Shown one piece after another: positions 1 to 9,756 of a stretch of 64,000 nucleotides of DNA. Position numbers and translations under genes: made by a program. Source of the DNA: Chloracidobacterium sp. (GTDB lineage: Bacteria > Acidobacteriota > Blastocatellia > Pyrinomonadales > Pyrinomonadaceae); contig JADJTD010000001.1 of the NCBI GenBank assembly GCA_016711345.1, positions 1,550,001 through 1,614,000 on the forward strand, in the 5' to 3' direction. The notes under the pieces were generated by a model. The model ran no database searches. It saw only the letters and a program-made list of their open reading frames with translations, and was not told the DNA's origin. Every line of letters begins with the position of its first letter. Position 1 is the first letter of the stretch.

Positions 1-1159
1 TTACGCTTTTATGTTCCGTGGTGTATTTTACCAACAGCTCTTCGCGTTTTTGCTGCCTTTCGTCGATGCGCCTGTCGAGGTCCTCGATGCGTTTTTCAAG
101 ATCGATCTTTCGCGAATCATTTAGCTTGCGGGCAGCGATTATAGCCTGGTTGTCGCCTACGATCGAGAGAATATCGCCATTTTCACCGGCTTGGACAGCA
201 GCGTTATACATAGCCTGAAGCCTATCGACTTCGAGTTGAGCATCATTCCGCTGAGCCTGCAGAATCTTAAGATTGTCTGCCCTGAGGGCGTTGCCGCCTT
301 CGACGAGGGGCAGATTACCGGATTTCATCTCGGCGATCATGTCGTTTTCTTGTTGGGCGATCGTGCCTTTCAGTTCTTCGATCGACGCTCCGAGATCTTC
401 GTATGCCTTTTGCGCACCTGATGTTTCGCGGTCGGCGTCTTCTTTGATAAAGAGTTCTGCAACGCGGTCGGCTGCTTTAGCAGCAACAGACGGATTAGTG
501 CTTTGGAGGCTGATGTTTACAATATTTGTCCTGTCTAAAGGCACAACCCTTAAACCGCTTACAAGGACAGCCGCGTAAAATTCGGCACGCGTATTTTCTT
601 CCGGTGTAAGCTGGATCTGACCGTTTTTGGCAGTATCCGGCGAAGTATCGCTAACTATTGGTAATGAATTATCAGTGCTTTCGGTTTTTTGGCCGCCTGA
701 GAACAATGAGCGAACACTAGCCAAAATACCGCGATTCTGTTCGCCAAAAAGATTGGGATCGCGATGCAGGCCGAGCGAAATGACGACTCGCCTCATCAGA
801 TCGGGATTCTTAAGTAGCTCAAGCTGAGTATTGTAATATTGCTGATTATCGCCGAAATTGATGTTGATCGCGTCTTTTTGAGTCTGCGGCACCTTGCGCG
901 GCTCAATGATCATCGAGGCTTGAGCCTCATAGATAGACGGCTGGCGAAACGAATAAAACGCTGCCGCCGCGGTCGTCAATATCGTGATCGCCAAAATGAT
1001 CGGCAGCCGTTTGTAAACGATATTGAAATACTGTCTGATCGAGCGCCTGCTGTCGAGAGCATTGTCGTAAGAAGACGAATAATTACCGGGATACTCAATG
1101 TTTACCGGCTGAAGATCTTTTGTTATCGGTAGCGGTGTCAACCGCTGGTCGTTTTCCAT
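1..1159 (-). CDS. Wzz/GumC-type polysaccharide chain-length protein (partial, C-terminus outside window)
   Basis: The reading frame opens with ATG at 1159 and runs off the left edge with no stop (about 386 residues visible). A short cytoplasmic N-terminus with YSSSYDNALDSRRSIRQYF is followed by a membrane segment (LPIILAITILTTAAAAFYSF, about residues 46-65). Next comes a Wzz-like region with PSIYEAQASMIIEPR, and then a long charged coiled coil (ELKGTIAQQENDMIAEM and DLEKRIEDLDRRIDERQQKR). This is the usual order in polysaccharide co-polymerases of the Wzz/GumC type, which set chain length during Wzy-dependent export. Whether a C-terminal tyrosine-kinase domain follows cannot be seen. The exopolysaccharide genes at the opposite edge (59056-64000) may serve the same pathway. 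The family is reasonably certain; the exact subfamily is not. Confidence 0.82.
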   Translation of the reverse strand, partial: MENDQRLTPLPITKDLQPVNIEYPGNYSSSYDNALDSRRSIRQYFNIVYKRLPIILAITILTTAAAAFYSFRQPSIYEAQASMIIEPRKVPQTQKDAININFGDNQQYYNTQLELLKNPDLMRRVVISLGLHRDPNLFGEQNRGILASVRSLFSGGQKTESTDNSLPIVSDTSPDTAKNGQIQLTPEENTRAEFYAAVLVSGLRVVPLDRTNIVNISLQSTNPSVAAKAADRVAELFIKEDADRETSGAQKAYEDLGASIEELKGTIAQQENDMIAEMKSGNLPLVEGGNALRADNLKILQAQRNDAQLEVDRLQAMYNAAVQAGENGDILSIVGDNQAIIAARKLNDSRKIDLEKRIEDLDRRIDERQQKREELLVKYTTEHKSV

Positions 1160-1382
1160 ACTGCCAAAATCTAAGTCCTAACTGGCCACTCGACGCGAAC
1201 TTGCTTTATACCATATTCAGCCGCGTTTTTCACCAAAATAGTCTTTGTAACCTCGATTCTACCACGTTCTCACGAGAGTTGCGCCCATTTGTTGCAGCCA
1301 AGCCGTCTTTGATAGAGGTAGTCACGCAGTGGTATATTGAATGTTTGCCCTATGCTTAATATATCGGGCAATAGAGGCTGGT

Positions 1383-4300
1383 ATGACGAAATTTGACGAA
1401 AACGGCGGGCAAAACGACTTTGAACTTGGTGTAGAGGGCTTTCAATTCTCGGATCTATTTGACGCAGTAAAACTCAAGGAATTGGCTGAGCGGTTTTACG
1501 CCGGTATTGAGAAAGACGACGCAGTGCTGCATTCGGCACTAACAAAATACATCGCCTCGCGTGGAGTCGGCTATGAGCGCAAGGTCGAGTCAAAGATATT
1601 GACCGACTCAGCTCCCTACCTCTCAGAATTTATCGCTCGACTGTTCAAGATCAACCGCGAGAGGTCTGAGCTTGAGCGAGATGTTCTGGTTCAAAATCCT
1701 GTCTGGAAATTCAAATTCTTTGTCCAGCGGCGTGCGATCAAGAAATATAAGGCCGATCAGGTCGCAGAAATGAACGAAGCGGAGCTTTGGCGCGCTCTCA
1801 CCGAGCTTCGAAATGCGGCTTTTGACGAAACGTTAATCTTCGACGAAGAATTATCGATCGCGACAATGACGCAGAGGCTCGTCGAGGCTGAGGAGGCCCT
1901 TACAGGGACGGCGAGCGACGGTGAAGAGGTTTCGCACGATCTCGACAACGCTTCGTCAACCGCCCAACGAATCAATTCGGCATACGAAAAACTAAAGGAT
2001 TCAGTCTTCGGAAAGCTGTTTAAGAAGTATATTGTCGAGGAGGAATCGACTGGCGATCTGCTGGCTATCCGAGCAGCGCTGCGGATCGTCGAAGCTTGGT
2101 CAGCCGTCGCTTTCTTTAACAAATCGAAAAAATGGTACAGCTTTAAAACGCCGCACCCTCTCGATTATCAAAATCTCGTTCATCTGATCCATCCCGAACC
2201 GGAACTGCACAACATAAAGCGTGGAGCGGATGAAGAACTGCGTAGGCGCGACGGTTTTAAGTTAACCGATGATCGCGGCACGATGCGCGACGCTCTGTTT
2301 GAGATCGATTATTGCCTGATCTGCCATGAGCGTGAAAAAGATTCGTGTTCGACCGGTCTCCACGAACCTGACGGCACAGCAAAACGCAATCCGCTAGGCA
2401 TCAAGCTTGAAGGTTGTCCGCTGGATGAAAAGATCTCGGAAATGCACATGCTCAAAAAGCAGGGTGACGCGATCGGGTCGCTGGCGTTGGTGACGATCGA
2501 CAATCCGATGTGCGCCGGCACAGGTCACCGCATTTGCAACGACTGCATGAAGGGCTGCATTTTCCAGAAGCAAGAGCCGGTGAATATTCCGCTTGCTGAA
2601 ACTGCTTCGCTGACGGACGTACTCAAACTGCCCTACGGCTTTGAAATTTATAGTCTGCTCACGCGCTGGAATCCGCTCAACGCAAAGCGGCCTTACACAT
2701 TGCCCTACAACGGCAAAAACGTGATGGTCGTCGGCCTCGGGCCCGCCGGTTATACGCTCGCACACTATTTGTTGAACGAAGGCTTTGGTGTCGTCGGCAT
2801 CGATGGTTTGAAGATCGAGCCGCTACCGTCGGATTGGACAGGCAAGCTGGGCCGCGACTGCCCAAAACCTATCAAGGATATTAACGAGATCACCGAAGAA
2901 CTCGACGAACGTATTCTGTCAGGCTTCGGCGGAGTTTCAGAATACGGCATTACCGTTCGATGGGACAAGAATTTTCTGACGATGGTGCAGTTGATGTTGA
3001 CACGGCGTAAGCGTTTTCGCGGTTACGGCGGCATCAGATTTGGCGGAACCGTTACGATCGAGGACGCATGGGATTTTGGTTTTGATCACATCGCGATCGC
3101 GACCGGTGCCGGACGACCGACAATTGTGCCGATGAAGAACAACCTCATCCGAGGCATTCGCCAGGCCTCTGATTTTCTAATGGCGTTGCAGCTAACCGGT
3201 GCATTCAAGAAGGATACGCTGTCGAATTTGCAGGTTCGCTTGCCTGCCGTTGTCATCGGCGGAGGCTTGACCGGCATCGACACTGCGACTGAACTTTTTG
3301 CCTATTATCCGGTGCAGGTCGAGAAGACGCTCGCGAAATACGAGCAGGTCGTTGCGGAATTTGGCGAGGAAAAGATCGTCGAGCATTTTGACGAAGAAGA
3401 GATCCGCGTCTTGCAGGAATTTCTTGAACACGGGCGAGAGATCAGAGCCGAACGTAGCCGCGCCGCATCGGCTGGCGAAGAGCCTAACTTTATCCCGCTG
3501 GTTAGAGGCTGGGGCGGAGTATCGCTGATCTATCGAAAACGTTTGCAGGATTCACCGGCGTATCGTTTGAATCATGAAGAGGTGCAAAAAGCTCTCGAAG
3601 AAGGCATCGACTTCATCGAATGCATGAGTCCTACCGAAGCCGTGCCCGACGAATACAACGCCGTCAAAGCATTGATTTTCGAGCGACTCGATTACGTCGC
3701 AGAAACCGGTAAATTTGAAAACACCGGCGACATGCATGAGTTTCCCGCACACACAGTTTGCGTTGCAGCGGGCACTTCGCCAAACGTCATCTATGAAAAG
3801 GAAAAGCCGGGCACATTTGTAATGGACGAGTGGCGTCAGTTTTTCCAGCCGTTCAAGGTAGAACGAAACGGCGATGGAAAACTTCACGCTGTCGAAGCTG
3901 CAAAGGGCGAGACCGGATTTTTCACTTCTTACGAAAACGAAGGCAAATTCATTTCTTATTACGGCGACAATCATCCGAAATACGCCGGAAACGTCGTAAA
4001 AGCAATGGCCTCGGCGAAAGACGGTTATGCAAAAGTTGTCGACCTATTTGCAGAAGAATTAGCAACCCGCGGAACACTGCCGCAGTCAGAACGCGATTCC
4101 ATTTTTGACAAGCTCGAGGCAACGCTCGATGAGCAACTTCGCGCTTATGTCGTAAAAGTTGACCGCCTAACGCCGACGATCGTCGATGTGATCGTAAAGG
4201 CTCCGCTGCAGGCGCGAAAGTTTGAGCCCGGACAATTTTATCGATTGCAAAACTTTGAAACTTCAGCTCCGATGATCGACGGCACGCGATTGATGATGGA

Positions 4301-5123
4301 AGGGCTCGCCCTGACAGGTGCTTGGGTCGATGAAGAAAAAGGGCTGCTGTCGATGATAGTTCTCGAAATGGGAACGTCGTCGCGACTTTGCTCTTTGCTA
4401 AAAGAAGGTGAGGAAGTTCTCGTAATGGGCCCGACCGGAACGCCAACCGAGATCACTGAAAATGAAACGGTCATGCTCGCCGGCGGCGGACTCGGCAACG
4501 CAGTTTTGTTCTCTATAGCTCGAGCGTTAAAGGAGAATAACAACAAGGTCGTTTACTTTGCAGGCTACAAAAACGGCTCCGATCTTTTCAAACGCGAGGA
4601 AATTGAGAACGCTACCGACGAAGTTATCTGGGCAACAGATTTTGGTGATGAGATCTTGCCCCAACGTCCGCAGGACGCTCACTTTCGCGGCAATATCGTT
4701 CAGGCGATGATCGCCTACGCTGAAGGGCGTCTAGGCGAGCAACGCGTAGATCTCAAAAACGTTGACCGTATTATCGCCATCGGCTCAGACCGAATGATGA
4801 ACGGCGTTCGCGAAGCTCGTCACACAACACTAAAACCTTTCCTCAACGAAAATCACGTCGCCATCGGCTCGATCAACAGCCCAATGCAATGCATGATGAA
4901 AGAAGTCTGCGCCCAGTGTTTGCAAAGACACGTCAACCCCCACACCGGCGAGGAATTTTTCGTCTTCTCATGCTTCAACCAGGACCAGCATCTTGATTTT
5001 GTCGATTTCAAAAATCTAAACGAGCGGCTTAAGGCGAATAGCGTTCAGGAGAAGCTGACAAATTTGTGGCTGGACAGAGCATTTGGGAACGAAGAATTCA
5101 AGGTTCAATTTGGAACCTCGTAG
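1383..5123 (+). CDS. Giant flavin/Fe-S oxidoreductase: GltD/NfnB-like module fused to PyrK/NfnA-like module
   Basis: The chosen start is ATG 1383, with AGAGG about 8 nt upstream; an in-frame ATG at 1341 is possible. That gives 1246 residues. The first 300 or so residues match no family I recognise. Cysteines follow at about 310 (CLICHEREKDSC) and about 376-393 (MCAGTGHRICNDCMKGC), like the Fe-S ligands of GltD/NfnB. Two dinucleotide folds come next (VGLGPAGYTLAHYL near 450, VIGGGLTGID near 625). From about 918 the sequence turns PyrK-like: an FAD-binding barrel (FEPGQFYRLQNF), an NAD lobe (LAGGGLGNAVLFS near 1032) and a terminal cysteine set C-x5-C-x2-C-x17-C near 1171-1197. NfnAB and relatives use these two modules as separate subunits for flavin-based electron transfer. 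The fused single chain suggests a similar NAD(P)H-linked reaction, but its substrate is unknown. It stands alone, divergent from the Wzz gene. Confidence 0.75.
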   Translation: MTKFDENGGQNDFELGVEGFQFSDLFDAVKLKELAERFYAGIEKDDAVLHSALTKYIASRGVGYERKVESKILTDSAPYLSEFIARLFKINRERSELERDVLVQNPVWKFKFFVQRRAIKKYKADQVAEMNEAELWRALTELRNAAFDETLIFDEELSIATMTQRLVEAEEALTGTASDGEEVSHDLDNASSTAQRINSAYEKLKDSVFGKLFKKYIVEEESTGDLLAIRAALRIVEAWSAVAFFNKSKKWYSFKTPHPLDYQNLVHLIHPEPELHNIKRGADEELRRRDGFKLTDDRGTMRDALFEIDYCLICHEREKDSCSTGLHEPDGTAKRNPLGIKLEGCPLDEKISEMHMLKKQGDAIGSLALVTIDNPMCAGTGHRICNDCMKGCIFQKQEPVNIPLAETASLTDVLKLPYGFEIYSLLTRWNPLNAKRPYTLPYNGKNVMVVGLGPAGYTLAHYLLNEGFGVVGIDGLKIEPLPSDWTGKLGRDCPKPIKDINEITEELDERILSGFGGVSEYGITVRWDKNFLTMVQLMLTRRKRFRGYGGIRFGGTVTIEDAWDFGFDHIAIATGAGRPTIVPMKNNLIRGIRQASDFLMALQLTGAFKKDTLSNLQVRLPAVVIGGGLTGIDTATELFAYYPVQVEKTLAKYEQVVAEFGEEKIVEHFDEEEIRVLQEFLEHGREIRAERSRAASAGEEPNFIPLVRGWGGVSLIYRKRLQDSPAYRLNHEEVQKALEEGIDFIECMSPTEAVPDEYNAVKALIFERLDYVAETGKFENTGDMHEFPAHTVCVAAGTSPNVIYEKEKPGTFVMDEWRQFFQPFKVERNGDGKLHAVEAAKGETGFFTSYENEGKFISYYGDNHPKYAGNVVKAMASAKDGYAKVVDLFAEELATRGTLPQSERDSIFDKLEATLDEQLRAYVVKVDRLTPTIVDVIVKAPLQARKFEPGQFYRLQNFETSAPMIDGTRLMMEGLALTGAWVDEEKGLLSMIVLEMGTSSRLCSLLKEGEEVLVMGPTGTPTEITENETVMLAGGGLGNAVLFSIARALKENNNKVVYFAGYKNGSDLFKREEIENATDEVIWATDFGDEILPQRPQDAHFRGNIVQAMIAYAEGRLGEQRVDLKNVDRIIAIGSDRMMNGVREARHTTLKPFLNENHVAIGSINSPMQCMMKEVCAQCLQRHVNPHTGEEFFVFSCFNQDQHLDFVDFKNLNERLKANSVQEKLTNLWLDRAFGNEEFKVQFGTS

Positions 5124-5146
5124 TCCGGATCAAAGCGCTTCAAATC

Positions 5147-5695
5147 TTAATCCAAATGACTTTTTATCAATAAGACACTTTTCGCAAACCTCTTAAACTC
5201 ATTAAAGCCATTTTTGGTGAAGGTAACGGTGTCATATTTTGTTTCCAACTCTGAGTCATAGAGTTCAATTTTGGCCGAGTCACCCGTAGCCAGCCATGCT
5301 AATTCTTCCGTGGTGAGATAAAGATGTAGAGTTTCGTCATTCTTATTCTTATCCACTTTTGAAACTATTCGGAGCTTATTAGTCTTTAAGGGTATGTCGT
5401 CAGCAAAAAACCTGGCTCCGAATGAGGCTCCCTTCGAATAACGATTTTTCGTTCCTTTAAGAATAAGAAGCACCGAAATGTCACTATCTCTTTGCGGACC
5501 AAAGTACATTATTCCGATCTCAGCGTCCGATAGATTGGGGCTCATTGCCATCGGCATCGTCAAAAGCTCTGAAGTGGCGCTGCCATCTTGAACTGCCACT
5601 TTCACATAGTCATTTTTAAGTGGTTTTTTCTGTGCATTTCCTGATACAACAAATGCAAAGAGAACCAGAACTAACGGCGACATTAAGGCTTTCAT
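5147..5695 (-). CDS. Secreted protein of unknown function
   Basis: 182 residues. The N-terminus (MKALMSPLVLVLFAFVVSGNAQ) is a clear signal peptide with a likely cleavage after Ala-Gln or Asn-Ala. The mature part is mixed alpha/beta with many charged residues and no cysteines, and I recognise no family. Its ATG overlaps the TGA of the asparaginase gene by four bases (ATGA), so it is translationally coupled and is the last gene of the operon starting at 10890. A periplasmic or outer-membrane-associated role is inferred only from the signal peptide. Confidence 0.7.
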   Translation of the reverse strand: MKALMSPLVLVLFAFVVSGNAQKKPLKNDYVKVAVQDGSATSELLTMPMAMSPNLSDAEIGIMYFGPQRDSDISVLLILKGTKNRYSKGASFGARFFADDIPLKTNKLRIVSKVDKNKNDETLHLYLTTEELAWLATGDSAKIELYDSELETKYDTVTFTKNGFNEFKRFAKSVLLIKSHLD

Positions 5696-6717
5696 ATTTC
5701 CTCACTCCTTAGCTCAAAGGTAGTTTTCACGTATCCTACCACACCACCACGCCGATTCTTTACTGACATCGGCGACATGTCTGCAAGGTCGTTCTTCGAT
5801 AAAACATCGAGTTGGCGCAATATCTCGATCGCAACAACGGGTCGTGCGCGATAATCATCGCCGTCGGCAACCTTTAACGCGATGCCAAGTCCGGTGGGCC
5901 ATTTTTCGCAGGGTAGGACGCCGCAAAGCCAGACGCCGTCGGCGCCGACCTTTGAGATTATCCTTGCGGGTGCGGCGTTCATCAGCATTGTGTCGAGGCG
6001 TGTCGAGCCGCCGATGAGTTCGGGAAAGGTCATCATTGAATCGACAATTCGGCGGCAGGCTTTTTGTGTCACGTCGGGAAATTTTGCCGGAGCAATAAGA
6101 TTGATAAAGCACTTTGCCATCGCCGCAACAGGCAAAGCAAAAATCGGAGCACAACATCCGTCAATGCCGACGGCAATGGCTTGCTCGGGCATTTCTGCAA
6201 AATCGGCGACGCATCTTAAGATTCGTTTTTGAATTCGACTGTCCGGCGAAAGATATGTCGTCGTGTCGGCACCGATGTGTTTTGCAAACGCTAGCATTGC
6301 AGCGTGTTTGCCGGAGCAATTGTTGTGAAGCTGTGTCGGACGTTCTCCGTCAGCGAGCATTCGATGTGATTCGGCTTCACTAAAAGGCAGATGTACTCCG
6401 CACTGCAGATCTGATTCTAAAAAACCTGCCTTTGCGAGCATTCGAGCTGCGATCTCGACATGCATTGGCTCGCCAGAATGCGAAGCTACAGCGAGAGCAA
6501 CTTCATCTTCAGTAAAACCAAACGCCTCGGCCGCTCCGCTCGTAAGAAACGGTATCGCCTGAAATGCTTTTGCCGACGACCGAAAATATGTCACCGTCGA
6601 TGGTTCGCCGAGCGACGCTACAGTATTCCCTTCACCGTCAACGATCGAGAGATGACCACAGTAAACGGACTCGACCGTTTCACCGCGAATGACGTTTGCT
6701 AAGACTTGAGCATTCAT
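5692..6717 (-). CDS. L-asparaginase II family protein
   Basis: 341 residues, matching the usual length of the asparaginase II family (rhizobial thermolabile asparaginase type, distinct from the E. coli AnsA/AnsB fold). Diagnostic stretches are YFRSSAKAFQAIPFL near residue 45, ASHSGEPMHVE near 80, and NNCSGKHAAMLAFAKH near 130, where serine and lysine form the serine-lysine catalytic set typical of the family. There is no signal peptide, so it should act in the cytoplasm, converting asparagine to aspartate and ammonia. It starts 11 bp after recN stops and overlaps the next gene by 4 bp, so it is part of a five-gene minus-strand operon. No regulatory site is visible. Confidence 0.88.
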   Translation of the reverse strand: MNAQVLANVIRGETVESVYCGHLSIVDGEGNTVASLGEPSTVTYFRSSAKAFQAIPFLTSGAAEAFGFTEDEVALAVASHSGEPMHVEIAARMLAKAGFLESDLQCGVHLPFSEAESHRMLADGERPTQLHNNCSGKHAAMLAFAKHIGADTTTYLSPDSRIQKRILRCVADFAEMPEQAIAVGIDGCCAPIFALPVAAMAKCFINLIAPAKFPDVTQKACRRIVDSMMTFPELIGGSTRLDTMLMNAAPARIISKVGADGVWLCGVLPCEKWPTGLGIALKVADGDDYRARPVVAIEILRQLDVLSKNDLADMSPMSVKNRRGGVVGYVKTTFELRSEEI

Positions 6718-6728
6718 AAATTCTCAGT

Positions 6729-8414
6729 TTAACTAGACGCGGCTAGCATTGCACGGGCGTTGTCGCGAGCCGCATCAGTGACCTGTTCGCCTGCCAGCAT
6801 TCGCGCGATCTCCTCGATCTGTTCTGCGGAATTTAGTTCGCGCGTTTTTACGAGTGTTCTGCCGCTGACAACTTCCTTTTCGACAATAAAATGCCGATCC
6901 GCCAGAGACGCTATCTGCGGCTGGTGCGTTACGCACAATACTTGTTGAGTTGCGGCGAGGTCCTTAAGTTTTCGGCCAACAGCTTCCGCAACTCGTCCTC
7001 CAATACCAACATCGATCTCGTCAAAAACAGCTGTCTTCTGATGCATGTCACTTTTCGCTGTTGTCTTGAGGATCAGCATCACACGTGACGCCTCGCCGCC
7101 TGATGCAACCTTTGCAAGAGGCTTAGGAGATTCGCCGGGATTTGCCGAAAAATAGAACTCGACGCAGTCAAAACCATTTGCTGAAAACGCAGTATCGTCT
7201 GCTTCGAAAGCCTTGATCTGAACTTCAAAACGCGCCTTTTCGAGCGCGACGGCATTTAGATTTTCCTCAACTTGCTTTTCAAAACGCTTAGCGGCTTTTA
7301 CTCTCGCGTCATGCAGTTTACCCGCAAACCTCAGATATTCAGATCGCAATTCTGACAGTTTCTTTTTCAATTCTTCTTCACGAAATTCCGCAGTCTCGAT
7401 ATTTTGCAGCCGCTCGTGGCTGACGCGCAAATGATCGAGTACCGCATCGATCGACTCACCGTATTTTCGCTTTAGCCGAGTTATTTCGGCAAGGCGGTTT
7501 TCAATTTCATCCAATCGTTCCGGCGAAAATTCTAGTCGATCACGAAAGTCGCGGACAAAAGCAGCAAGGTCATCGACGACCGCACGGGCCGACGAAATGC
7601 CGTCAGAATATTCTCCGAGTTTTGATTCGAATTCAGCGAGCTCTTTGATCTTTCGCTCTGCCTTTTCGAGTGTTGCGGCAGTCGATTCGGCATTGTCATA
7701 AAGTAAAGAAAATGCCTCGCCGCTGAGCGTCGTTAGTTTTTCAACATTGTTCAGTCGAAGCTTTTCTTCTTCGAGTTCGATGTCTTCGCCAGCCTGCAAA
7801 TTTGCGGAGCCTATCTCGTTTACCTGAAAACTCAGAATATCGATAAGCTGCAGTTTCTCAGCAGAATCTTTTTCTAATGTGGACAGCTCAGATCGAACCG
7901 CAGCCATTCCGCGAAACGCCTTTTCGACTTTCGCTTTTAACTCGCTGGCCGCAGCAAATTCATCAAGCATGTCGATATGCGTCTCGACATCATAGACTGA
8001 CGCCTGCTCGCCTTGACCGTGAATATCGGCGAGGAAAATGCCTACCTTCTTGAGTAGAGTTTGCGTGACAAGCTGGCCGTTAATAAAAATGCGATTCTTT
8101 CCGGTTAATGAAAGTTCGCGTCGGACGATCAGTTCAGCTTCAGATGATCTCTCTACTTCGATGCCGCTGTCTTCTAAAATTGACCATAAGGCATCGCCCA
8201 CGTTGACGAAAAACAACCCTTCGATAGCAGCCGAGGCGCTGCCTTCTTTAATGAGATCGCTCGACAGACGTTCACCGGCGAGTGCACCGAGGCTGTCAAC
8301 TATTATGGATTTTCCTGAACCGGTTTCGCCCGTCAAGAGATTTAGCCCGCCGCCAAATTCGATGGCAAGCTCGTCTATCAGGGCAATGTTCTTGATCTTG
8401 AGCAGCGTTAACAT
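6729..8414 (-). CDS. recN: DNA repair protein RecN
   Basis: 561 residues, the normal length for RecN, an SMC-like ATPase that acts in double-strand break repair by holding DNA ends or sister chromatids together. The start MLTLLKIKNIALIDELAIEF is the canonical RecN N-terminus. Walker A is GETGSGKSIIVDS (about residues 29-41). A long coiled coil fills residues 160-390, and the C-terminal signature DEIDVGIGGRVAEAVGRKL with the Walker B aspartate lies near 465-485. The start codon lies 3 bp downstream of the M14 peptidase stop, showing tight co-transcription. Pairing with a peptidase and an asparaginase looks incidental. Confidence 0.96.
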   Translation of the reverse strand: MLTLLKIKNIALIDELAIEFGGGLNLLTGETGSGKSIIVDSLGALAGERLSSDLIKEGSASAAIEGLFFVNVGDALWSILEDSGIEVERSSEAELIVRRELSLTGKNRIFINGQLVTQTLLKKVGIFLADIHGQGEQASVYDVETHIDMLDEFAAASELKAKVEKAFRGMAAVRSELSTLEKDSAEKLQLIDILSFQVNEIGSANLQAGEDIELEEEKLRLNNVEKLTTLSGEAFSLLYDNAESTAATLEKAERKIKELAEFESKLGEYSDGISSARAVVDDLAAFVRDFRDRLEFSPERLDEIENRLAEITRLKRKYGESIDAVLDHLRVSHERLQNIETAEFREEELKKKLSELRSEYLRFAGKLHDARVKAAKRFEKQVEENLNAVALEKARFEVQIKAFEADDTAFSANGFDCVEFYFSANPGESPKPLAKVASGGEASRVMLILKTTAKSDMHQKTAVFDEIDVGIGGRVAEAVGRKLKDLAATQQVLCVTHQPQIASLADRHFIVEKEVVSGRTLVKTRELNSAEQIEEIARMLAGEQVTDAARDNARAMLAASS

Positions 8415-8417
8415 GGG

Positions 8418-9728
8418 TTATCTTTTTGAAACGGCAATTTCGCCTTTTATCCATTTGCCACCTGAGAAGATGGCGTCCGGCGGAAATTGTTTTTCAAGAT
8501 CGGCAACTGTCCAATCAACGACACGATCTTTCCGATAGAAGAAAAACTCACCGAGTTCGCCAACTTTTAAATTACCCAATCTTTGAACCACATTGAAACC
8601 ACTCGCATCGTATTCTTCTAAACCGCGCAACGTCGAGAGCTTACCTATAATTCGTATAAAATTTGGTGCGGCAAAGCTGGCTCGTCGGCGTTCGGTATTT
8701 ACGGCAATATCTGTAAATGGCGTGATCTGCTCGCTGCTGCGGTCGACAATATTTGCCCGACGGAAAATAAAATCGTACAGACTGCCGGATGTATTGTCGG
8801 GCAGCGACGAATAGATCGAGGGATCCTGTCTGCTCTCGCTCCCGGTCGCTAAAGCAGCGAGTGCGGTCATAAAAGCTACGAAGTTCATCTTAACGAGATG
8901 CAGTTCGTCCTTGCCATAAAGGCCGCCGGTTTCTATCAAGATCGTCGGAGTTCCCCACGCCGAAAAATTGTCGCCGAAAGCGTTCGGTGTCCATTCGTCA
9001 CTATAACGGGCGATGTGTCCCGGAATAAATTTTCGCAATTCGGCGACCATCGCAGATGCAAGGCGCTGGTTTCGCTCTTGACCGAAATTCGTCGTCTTTG
9101 CCGCGTCGCCATATACGACGAGAAACGAGATCGCTGCCTGATTGGTCGAACGTCCGACAGTCGTTAGCCGTCCTTGATTATGCAGATTGAAACCAATGGC
9201 GGGCATCCAATCGTCCCGAAGCTGTTTCAAAAGTCTTGCTTCCGGAGTTTTTAGATCGAGCGCATCACGATTGATGTCAATGCCCTGCATATTTCGTCTC
9301 TGAAACGCATCTGCTCCGTCCGGATTTAGCATTGGAACGGCGCGGAGCGTCATCATTTCGCCGATCTTCTTTATGTGTTCCCTGCCGCGATTTTTTTGAA
9401 GGAACGCGAACATATCAATAAGTGCGGATGTTGCCGTTGGTTCGTCGCCATGCATTTGCGACCACATAAAAACCTTCAGCGGCCCTGTGCCCCATTCGAC
9501 TTGGTAGATCTCGCGATTTGCATTGCTGCGGCCAACCTCGTTTACGGCGAGGCCGAGTTTTTTCAATTGTTCAAGGTATTTTTTCAGGTCAGAGTGACGA
9601 ACGTCCGACGGGAAAAGCTTGGAGACATGGTCTTTTTCCCAGTCGGCGGCGAACTGTTCAGGTGTTTGCGATTTGGCGTTCATCAAATAAACGAAACCTA
9701 TCAGGAAGATAAGACAAAAAAGCCGCAT
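8418..9728 (-). CDS. Secreted M14-family zinc carboxypeptidase
   Basis: The preferred start is ATG 9728 (a TTG two codons upstream is possible), giving about 436 residues. The N-terminus MRLFCLIFLIGFVYLMNAKS is a signal peptide. M14 zinc ligands are visible: the H-x-x-E motif in SQMHGDEPTATSA near residue 90 and a later histidine in GFNLHNQGRLTTVG near 185. NPDGADAFQRRNMQGIDINRD carries the substrate-binding Arg/Asn features, and ILIETGG near 270 may hold the catalytic glutamate. The protein should trim peptides or amide-linked substrates in the periplasm. A C-terminal region of about 130 residues beyond the peptidase fold is unassigned. It lies between a glycosyltransferase and recN in one operon. 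Confidence 0.87.
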   Translation of the reverse strand: MRLFCLIFLIGFVYLMNAKSQTPEQFAADWEKDHVSKLFPSDVRHSDLKKYLEQLKKLGLAVNEVGRSNANREIYQVEWGTGPLKVFMWSQMHGDEPTATSALIDMFAFLQKNRGREHIKKIGEMMTLRAVPMLNPDGADAFQRRNMQGIDINRDALDLKTPEARLLKQLRDDWMPAIGFNLHNQGRLTTVGRSTNQAAISFLVVYGDAAKTTNFGQERNQRLASAMVAELRKFIPGHIARYSDEWTPNAFGDNFSAWGTPTILIETGGLYGKDELHLVKMNFVAFMTALAALATGSESRQDPSIYSSLPDNTSGSLYDFIFRRANIVDRSSEQITPFTDIAVNTERRRASFAAPNFIRIIGKLSTLRGLEEYDASGFNVVQRLGNLKVGELGEFFFYRKDRVVDWTVADLEKQFPPDAIFSGGKWIKGEIAVSKR

Positions 9729-9756
9729 AGACAATAAGATAAACCGTTTCAGAGGG

